From: Chloroflexota bacterium
GTDB lineage: Bacteria > Chloroflexota > Ktedonobacteria > Ktedonobacterales > Ktedonobacteraceae
Assembly: GCA_021828635.1 (NCBI GenBank)
Contig: JAJZEJ010000168.1
Location: 1-9,355, forward strand
DNA length: 9,355 bases
Direction of reading: 5' to 3'
A program made the translations under genes and the position numbers. This document shows positions 5,953-9,355 of this stretch, piece by piece; within the stretch, counting starts at the first letter, position 1, and each line of letters begins with the position of its first letter. The notes under the pieces were generated by a model. The model ran no database searches, was not told the DNA's origin, and saw nothing but the letters and a program-made list of their open reading frames with translations.

Positions 5953-6573
5953 TTATGGTACGATAGGATTCTTCAATCTCTCTCTATTGTCGTACAAATC
6001 GGGCAGAATTTCCAGGGTAGCTGGTGTGGATTGTGTCTGTAGAACATGAATCTGTTGCCAACCTTCGCGTGGCGCATCGAGCAGTGCCTGATGCAAGAGA
6101 TGATAGTGATAAGCGATGACCTGTGCGCCCACCGAACGCGGGCGTTGCTGGTCTTGCTGGATGCATGCCGCCATTGGCACATCAAAGATGAGTAGGCAAG
6201 TGGTGTACTGATGACGTTGTGCCAGATCGAGAAGCTGATAGCGGGCGGGAGCTTTCAGAGCGGTGCTATCCGCGATAGTGAAGACTCCTTGCTGCATGCG
6301 TTTGTGAAGAATGAAATGAAACAACTCGAAGCTATCGCGGCTCACAAGCTGATTATTTTCATCATCACAGATCACGGCGCGGCAATAGTCTGAAGAGACG
6401 ATACTGGTCGTGTATAAGCCCCGATTAGCGTGCATGGTGACGAAATTGGTGGCAAAGGTACTCTTGCCACAGCCAGCCGCGCCACACAGGACAAGTAATG
6501 TGCGACGTGGTAGTTGCAACGTTAACGTACTTTGTACTTTCTGCTGCGAAACATGCACTTCTCTATCATTCAT
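5953..6573 (-). CDS. Stand-alone P-loop kinase resembling the 5'-polynucleotide kinase domain of bacterial Pnkp
   Basis: This 206-aa protein has Walker A GAAGCGKST (31-39) and then SSDYCRAVICDDENNQ (60-75), where Asp62 and Arg65 match the general-base Asp and the following Arg of the Pnkp kinase. These are followed by SFELFHFILHKRMQQGVFTIADST (81-104, Walker-B-like strand) and a lid with QQRPRSVGA (142-150). In known bacterial Pnkp this domain phosphorylates 5'-OH ends of RNA or DNA, and is fused to a phosphatase and a ligase-like domain within a protein of over 800 aa, acting with Hen1. Here only the kinase module exists, with a 25-residue N-terminal extension and a short C-terminal tail. 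Substrate is therefore uncertain: a nucleic-acid end, a small molecule, or a zeta-toxin-like target. The ATG at 6573 has a weak AAAGG upstream. It is probably cotranscribed with the YggT gene. Confidence 0.75.
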   Translation of the reverse strand: MNDREVHVSQQKVQSTLTLQLPRRTLLVLCGAAGCGKSTFATNFVTMHANRGLYTTSIVSSDYCRAVICDDENNQLVSRDSFELFHFILHKRMQQGVFTIADSTALKAPARYQLLDLAQRHQYTTCLLIFDVPMAACIQQDQQRPRSVGAQVIAYHYHLLHQALLDAPREGWQQIHVLQTQSTPATLEILPDLYDNRERLKNPIVP

Positions 6574-6801
6574 CTTTTAACCTTTTGCCCATATGCTATA
6601 AGATGTCTCTCTGCCTTAATAGTAGCACATATTTGTCGCTAGGGACCGATTTATCGCGTCCACGGTATTGCCAACTGCTTGTGTTCGCATGAGGTTTATC
6701 TGTGATATACTAGGAGCCATCAGGCGAGAGGTATCACTTTTTCAGAATGTTCCGCTGGATTATATGATAATGAGATATGCCGAGAAGGATAGCTAATAGA
6801 G
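6574..6801. other. Divergent intergenic region between the kinase gene and the small membrane-protein gene
   Basis: This 228-bp region must hold the start signals for both diverging genes. The + strand has one plausible promoter (6703-6711). On the minus strand I see no -35/-10 pair with acceptable spacing for the kinase gene; TATAGC about 27 nt before its start is the best isolated -10-like element. No hairpin of note is visible. Confidence 0.4.
6703..6711 (+). promoter_or_regulatory. Extended -10 promoter for the 71-aa membrane protein gene
   Basis: TGATATACT contains a TG-n motif directly before TATACT (6706-6711). Only a poor -35 (TTCGCA at 6684-6689, 16-bp spacing) is present, as often tolerated with an extended -10. 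It would give a leader of about 80 nt before the ATG at 6802. Confidence 0.4.
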
Positions 6802-7017
6802 ATGCAAAAGATCGACACTACAAAAGTTGAGGAAGAAATAGAGGAGGGTCAGGAGATTGTTCCCTCTAAAGTAGCCGCGAATGGTGTGCTGTTTACCGCC
6901 ATCCTGCTTGCACTTGGCGTGCTGGCTTGTGTTGCCATCATGATTTTTTATCCGGCGGCCGTGCTGGGTCTCCCACTGATTGCCATTGTGGCCTACTTCA
7001 TCGTGAGACGGCGCTAA
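6802..7017 (+). CDS. Small two-helix membrane protein, unknown function
   Basis: This is a 71-aa protein I do not recognise. It has an acidic soluble N-terminus (residues 1-22, with EEEIEEGQE), a hydrophobic stretch at about 28-49 (GVLFTAILLALGVLACVAIM), a turn with Pro51 and Pro58, and a second hydrophobic stretch at about 52-67. It ends in the positively charged FIVRRR. The layout is a helical hairpin, probably with both ends in the cytoplasm. AAGGA lies about 12 nt before the ATG, rather far. It is the only + strand gene in the centre of the window and converges on the HEPN gene with a 19-nt gap. Codon choice looks like the surrounding paa region and not the AT-rich block that follows. It could be a small envelope or stress protein; nothing more can be said. 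Confidence 0.65.
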   Translation: MQKIDTTKVEEEIEEGQEIVPSKVAANGVLFTAILLALGVLACVAIMIFYPAAVLGLPLIAIVAYFIVRRR

Positions 7018-7036
7018 CCCTGTACAAGCAAGCCGC

Positions 7037-7450
7037 TTAAAGTTTTTTCAGGTCAGAGAGAACTTCTTTAGCCCATCTAAGCGTTGCTTGAGTCGTAAAA
7101 GATATGTTGTTGAGCAATAGATCATTCAGGTGGTAATCTGCTGCATTGCGGTATTTTCGTAAACGATCAAGATTAACCCCTATTTCCACACGTTTACTGT
7201 CGGGGCTGTTAATAAACTGATCTATGACATACTCATGCACACTTACCCGTTCTCTTTTTACATTGGTAAGTGTTCTTGGTTCCCAAATTTTATCCTTCAA
7301 GCGTAGATGGTCACGTGCCATTCCAAATGCAGCGTAGTAAGCTCTGCTAATTGCTATACGCAACTTTGCCTCTTGATGAGGTGAAGGGTGCTTTACCTGC
7401 TCGAAAAGTTCTTGCGCTACATCAAAATACTCTGACCAGTTGAAACTCAT
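7037..7450 (-). CDS. HEPN-domain protein with intact RNase-type motif
   Basis: This 137-aa all-helical protein has helix 1 (YFDVAQELFEQVKH, 8-21), helix 2 (EAKLRIAISRAYYAAFGMARDHL, 27-49) and the hallmark RKYRNAADYH, in which Arg101, Asn102 and His107 form the R-x4-6-H motif of catalytic HEPN ribonucleases. HEPN proteins of this size are often toxins or effectors of toxin-antitoxin and abortive-infection systems that cut RNA. Some are inactive scaffolds, but this motif is complete. The ATG at 7450 was chosen over an upstream in-frame start at 7510 because it makes an ATGA overlap with the preceding gene and has GGAG 5 nt upstream. It is the last gene of a three-gene unit. Function as a toxin is inference; the HEPN fold call is fairly firm. 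Confidence 0.78.
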   Translation of the reverse strand: MSFNWSEYFDVAQELFEQVKHPSPHQEAKLRIAISRAYYAAFGMARDHLRLKDKIWEPRTLTNVKRERVSVHEYVIDQFINSPDSKRVEIGVNLDRLRKYRNAADYHLNDLLLNNISFTTQATLRWAKEVLSDLKKL

Positions 7451-7941
7451 TGAAACTCCAATGTTATACAAAGTTTTCCTACAACCTGCCGTTGAGCATT
7501 TAACCACCATGTTCTGTCAAATTGGGTAAGCATGTCAATAGCGTCATCGGGAGTTAGATCGGTAGTGATAGAAAGAGTTGCCTGTTCCACACCATATTCT
7601 TCGGGTTCGGCAGAAATCTCTAAGAATATGTTAGAACGAGGGAAAAAAATTTTTATATGCCTATAAGCGTCTATTAATATACTCACAAGATGAGGATTTT
7701 TAGCTAAGAACGCAGAAAGATAGTATATATTGTTCCTTAACATATAAAGAGAAGCTATTATTTCAAGATCAAGAGAGGATACAATAGCTGTAGCTGTACC
7801 TTTGTTCGGGTACAGCAAAGGGATTTCGGGGGAAGCAAGTGTGTGAGATACTGCTAAAGAACCTAACCATACTTTGTGTTCTTCTGTATCTCTCTCTGAT
7901 TTTCTATAGGGCGATTGATGCTTTAAGATAAAATCTGTCAT
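7447..7941 (-). CDS. Unknown protein between the TIGR04255 and HEPN genes
   Basis: This 164-aa soluble protein has no domain I can name with confidence. It has a mixed alpha/beta look: helix-rich middle (SSLDLEIIASLYMLRNNIYY, 55-74, then HLVSILIDAYRHIKIFF, 84-100), strand NIFLEISAEPEE (104-115), strand ATLSITTDLTPDDAIDMLTQ (121-140), and the end FDRTWWLNAQRQVVGKLCI (141-159). The closing segment (LSPDEA..L..FD..WW......GKLCI-like) reads as conserved and not random, and I recall similar tails in uncharacterised proteins. It overlaps its neighbours by ATGA at both ends, so all three products are likely made in fixed proportion. An antitoxin or sensor role for the HEPN partner is a guess from position only. 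The start codon has only a weak GAGAG upstream, as expected with translational coupling. Confidence 0.7.
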   Translation of the reverse strand: MTDFILKHQSPYRKSERDTEEHKVWLGSLAVSHTLASPEIPLLYPNKGTATAIVSSLDLEIIASLYMLRNNIYYLSAFLAKNPHLVSILIDAYRHIKIFFPRSNIFLEISAEPEEYGVEQATLSITTDLTPDDAIDMLTQFDRTWWLNAQRQVVGKLCITLEFQ

Positions 7942-8684
7942 TCTGCTCTCTCTTCAAATGTTTGTTTCAAGGTGTCAGTGATACATGCTTCAAAAGTATC
8001 TTCTATGTGTTTGTGAGCGTTTTCTAGCCAATCAACAGTGTTATCTAATAAAGCTGCTTTCGATGTAACTAGCGAATAGGCTAGGTCTAGATTAATAATA
8101 CTCCGGCTATTTGGGAACATACCGATAGCTGTTCCTACATGCACATTTAACATGCCCTGTGCTTCCTCAAAAGGTATTTGCACTATCACAGCGAATCCTG
8201 AGAGTTCTTTAGGTAGTTTAAAACCAATATGAGGACGAAGCTCAAAATAATCATTTACATCTTTATCTCGATCAGCGAACTCAAAGCGATTAATATAACG
8301 CAGTGTAGTGCCGTGTAGGCGCTCAGGAGCAGCTATATTACGATAAATGTTAAAAATATTACGAATCATCGGCAGAAACGTATTCCATGAAGTATAAGGT
8401 TTTAAATGATTCACTGATAATAGATTCTCACCGATTTGGATAAGAAATGTATCATCCTCGCTCCAAAATTGTGTAATAGGCGATGAACTAATTCGAGGGC
8501 TTTTCTCCCCCACAGGAGAAATATCAACAGTAAGCCTGCTCGCTTGCAAACGTTTAGGGAAATCTTGTTTTACCTGATCGTATATGATTCCAGGGATAGC
8601 CAAATCCCATGAAGCCGTTGATTCAAACTGAAATTCGCAGAGAGCCTCAATAACAGGCGGGTTTTTATATCTTTTTCCCATCAT
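7938..8684 (-). CDS. TIGR04255-family protein
   Basis: This 248-aa protein fits the sporadically distributed TIGR04255 family of unknown function. Family-like marks are the N-terminal YKNPPVIEALCEFQF (6-20) and WDLAIPGIIYDQVKQDFP (26-43), the middle SVNHLKPYTSWNTF (90-103), LRYINRFEF (128-136), and the C-terminal INLDLAYSL...WLENAHKHIEDTFEACI (197-235). There are no membrane helices and no known catalytic motif. The ATG at 8684 has AAAGG 6 nt upstream; a second ATG at 8681 is equally usable. It is the first gene of the three-gene unit with a promoter about 55 nt upstream, and its stop overlaps the next gene as ATGA. Codons are AT-rich compared with the paa genes, consistent with transfer. Family members are often next to small unknown or HEPN-like genes, as far as I recall. 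Confidence 0.75.
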   Translation of the reverse strand: MMGKRYKNPPVIEALCEFQFESTASWDLAIPGIIYDQVKQDFPKRLQASRLTVDISPVGEKSPRISSSPITQFWSEDDTFLIQIGENLLSVNHLKPYTSWNTFLPMIRNIFNIYRNIAAPERLHGTTLRYINRFEFADRDKDVNDYFELRPHIGFKLPKELSGFAVIVQIPFEEAQGMLNVHVGTAIGMFPNSRSIINLDLAYSLVTSKAALLDNTVDWLENAHKHIEDTFEACITDTLKQTFEERAE

Positions 8685-8695
8685 TTTTTGCCTTT

Positions 8696-8724
8696 CGATG
8701 GTTATTCTCTCGATGATTATCTTA
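8696..8724. repeat. Imperfect 14-bp direct repeat upstream of the TIGR04255 gene
   Basis: CGATGGTTATTCTC (8696-8709) and CGATGATTATCTTA (8711-8724) share 10 of 14 positions with a 15-bp period. They lie between the promoter and the Shine-Dalgarno. This could be a regulator-binding pair or a chance repeat. Confidence 0.35.
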
Positions 8725-8737
8725 TAATAATGAACTC

Positions 8738-8766
8738 ACTATAGCACAGGGAAACAAACCTTTCAA
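8738..8766 (-). promoter_or_regulatory. Sigma70-type promoter of the TIGR04255-unknown-HEPN unit
   Basis: On the minus strand TTGAAA (8766-8761) and TATAGT (8743-8738) are 17 bp apart. The -10 is 53 nt from the ATG at 8684. Both boxes match the consensus at 5 of 6 positions or nearly so. No similar pair precedes the two downstream genes, consistent with one transcript. Confidence 0.65.
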
Positions 8767-9235
8767 ATAAAAGCTAAGGTGAGATTGACCCCATTTTCGT
8801 AGAGTATCTAAACTTGGAAGTTGAGCAAGCATGAAAACGTTCAAACATTGAAAGTGCGTTTGATAAGAAACGTCTTTTCTACAATTATAATGGAGGGAGA
8901 GTTTACTAAGACTGAGCGCAACAGCGTGTAGGAAAACATCCGTGGCGTTTTCCCACATACCTTCCGCCTGCGTGTTAGTTTCCTCCTGCTAAGGGATCGC
9001 GTAAGTAGTATTTCGTCGTCAGGTCTGGTATTTGTTCCATCTGGTATGTCAAGCCCCCGTACAAAAACGTTATCCTCTTGTATTGCCGTCCGAGAAAATT
9101 TCATGAATTACACAGTGATCTCATTCTACCTGGCTCTACTATACCACATCTATAAAGATGCAGGAATGCCCAATATTTTACACTCACCTTATGCTGAACA
9201 TCAACCTTATGATTCCGAGGAATGTCCGCGCCACG

Positions 9236-9264
9236 TTGCTATCTACACGCTACTCTGATATAAT
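9236..9264 (+). promoter_or_regulatory. Strong promoter of the gene at the right edge
   Basis: TTGCTA (9236-9241) and the consensus TATAAT (9259-9264) are 17 bp apart, with TG-A directly before the -10 (extended -10). It points rightward to the GTG at 9328, giving a leader of about 55 nt. Confidence 0.7.
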
Positions 9265-9285
9265 GCACATGCATATATACGCCTT

Positions 9286-9307
9286 ATGCCTGCATGCAAA
9301 CAGGCAT
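9286..9307 (+). promoter_or_regulatory. Leader hairpin or operator upstream of the edge gene
   Basis: ATGCCTG (9286-9292) and CAGGCAT (9301-9307) form a perfect 7-bp stem with an 8-nt loop. The palindrome TGCATGCA (9291-9298) overlaps the loop. The structure ends 9 nt before the Shine-Dalgarno, so it could control translation as RNA or bind a repressor as DNA. Confidence 0.4.
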
Positions 9308-9327
9308 GAAACACACAAGGAAGTGCC

Positions 9328-9355
9328 GTGGACTTATCGGACGTATTCAGGAACA
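9328..9355 (+). CDS. First codons of a gene running off the right edge
   Basis: GTG at 9328 is preceded by AAGGAAG (9317-9323) at good spacing and reads MDLSDVFRN before the window ends. It lies about 63 nt downstream of a strong promoter, so signals rather than length support it. Too little protein is visible to say what it is. Confidence 0.5.

Larger units (their letters stand above)
8685..9327. other. 643-bp region without a supportable gene
   Basis: Two overlapping minus-strand reading frames of 78 and 87 codons (8722-8958 and 8841-9104) lack a well-placed Shine-Dalgarno, overlap each other, and resemble nothing I know. They also overlap the promoter of the TIGR04255 gene or its upstream region. 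A + strand frame at 9046-9258 is no better. What I can see is the promoter at 8738-8766, an imperfect direct repeat at 8696-8724, and, at the right, the promoter and leader hairpin of the edge gene. Decayed mobile DNA is possible but I cannot show it. Confidence 0.5.

Noticed and set aside
7018..7036. Terminator between the convergent membrane-protein and HEPN genes
   Set aside because: Only a 4-bp AAGC/GCTT pairing is available in the gap, too weak to call despite the nearby T-run.
7037..7510. Longer 157-aa HEPN protein from 7510
   Set aside because: The extra 20 residues lie inside the preceding gene; the ATG at 7450 has an ATGA overlap and GGAG.
8722..9104. Two minus-strand reading frames (8722-8958 and 8841-9104) as small genes or a broken mobile-element gene
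   Set aside because: They overlap each other, lack good start signals, resemble no family I know, and one spans a convincing promoter.

Overview
The window looks like chromosomal DNA of a free-living, aerobic, non-enteric bacterium. The best guess is a member of the Chloroflexota, probably class Ktedonobacteria. The basis is the left-edge TPR protein with a C-terminal tail that I associate with large Chloroflexota/actinobacterial ATPase-TPR regulators, a phenylacetyl-CoA epoxygenase operon of non-proteobacterial layout, a YggT protein, and many short accessory genes. This placement is an inference from gene style and not from a marker gene.

Layout. (1) Positions 1-806 (+) hold the 3' end of a large TPR regulator-like gene. 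(2) Positions 963-1853 (-) hold an aldo/keto reductase, converging on the TPR gene across a hairpin terminator. (3) Positions 2017-5352 (-) hold a six-gene phenylacetate-degradation operon, transcribed right to left: paaA, the DUF59 half of paaD, paaB, paaC, a free-standing zinc ribbon matching the other half of paaD, and an enoyl-CoA hydratase. Four of the five junctions are ATGA stop/start overlaps; the fifth has a 19-nt spacer with a Shine-Dalgarno. The operon has a near-consensus sigma70 promoter with a 22-bp near-perfect palindrome over the probable transcription start, and ends in an unusually long perfect hairpin (28-bp arms). (4) Positions 5452-6573 (-) hold a YggT-family membrane protein and a stand-alone Pnkp-like P-loop polynucleotide-kinase domain. 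(5) Positions 6802-7017 (+) encode a 71-aa membrane protein. (6) Positions 7037-8684 (-) hold an AT-richer three-gene unit joined by ATGA overlaps: a TIGR04255-family protein, an unknown protein, and a HEPN protein with an intact R-x5-H motif. (7) Positions 8685-9327 have no gene I can support. (8) At the right edge a strong promoter and Shine-Dalgarno lead into the first codons of a + strand gene.

How the genes work together. PaaA, PaaB, PaaC and the two PaaD pieces would form and mature the diiron monooxygenase that epoxidises the ring of phenylacetyl-CoA. The hydratase would act later, on the ring-opened chain. The reductase PaaE, the CoA ligase PaaK, the ring-opening PaaZ, and a regulator are not in the window, so they must be encoded elsewhere. 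The TIGR04255/unknown/HEPN unit is the most likely horizontally acquired, defence- or toxin-like element and the most interesting unexplained system here. The split PaaD and the kinase-YggT pair are the other unusual points.
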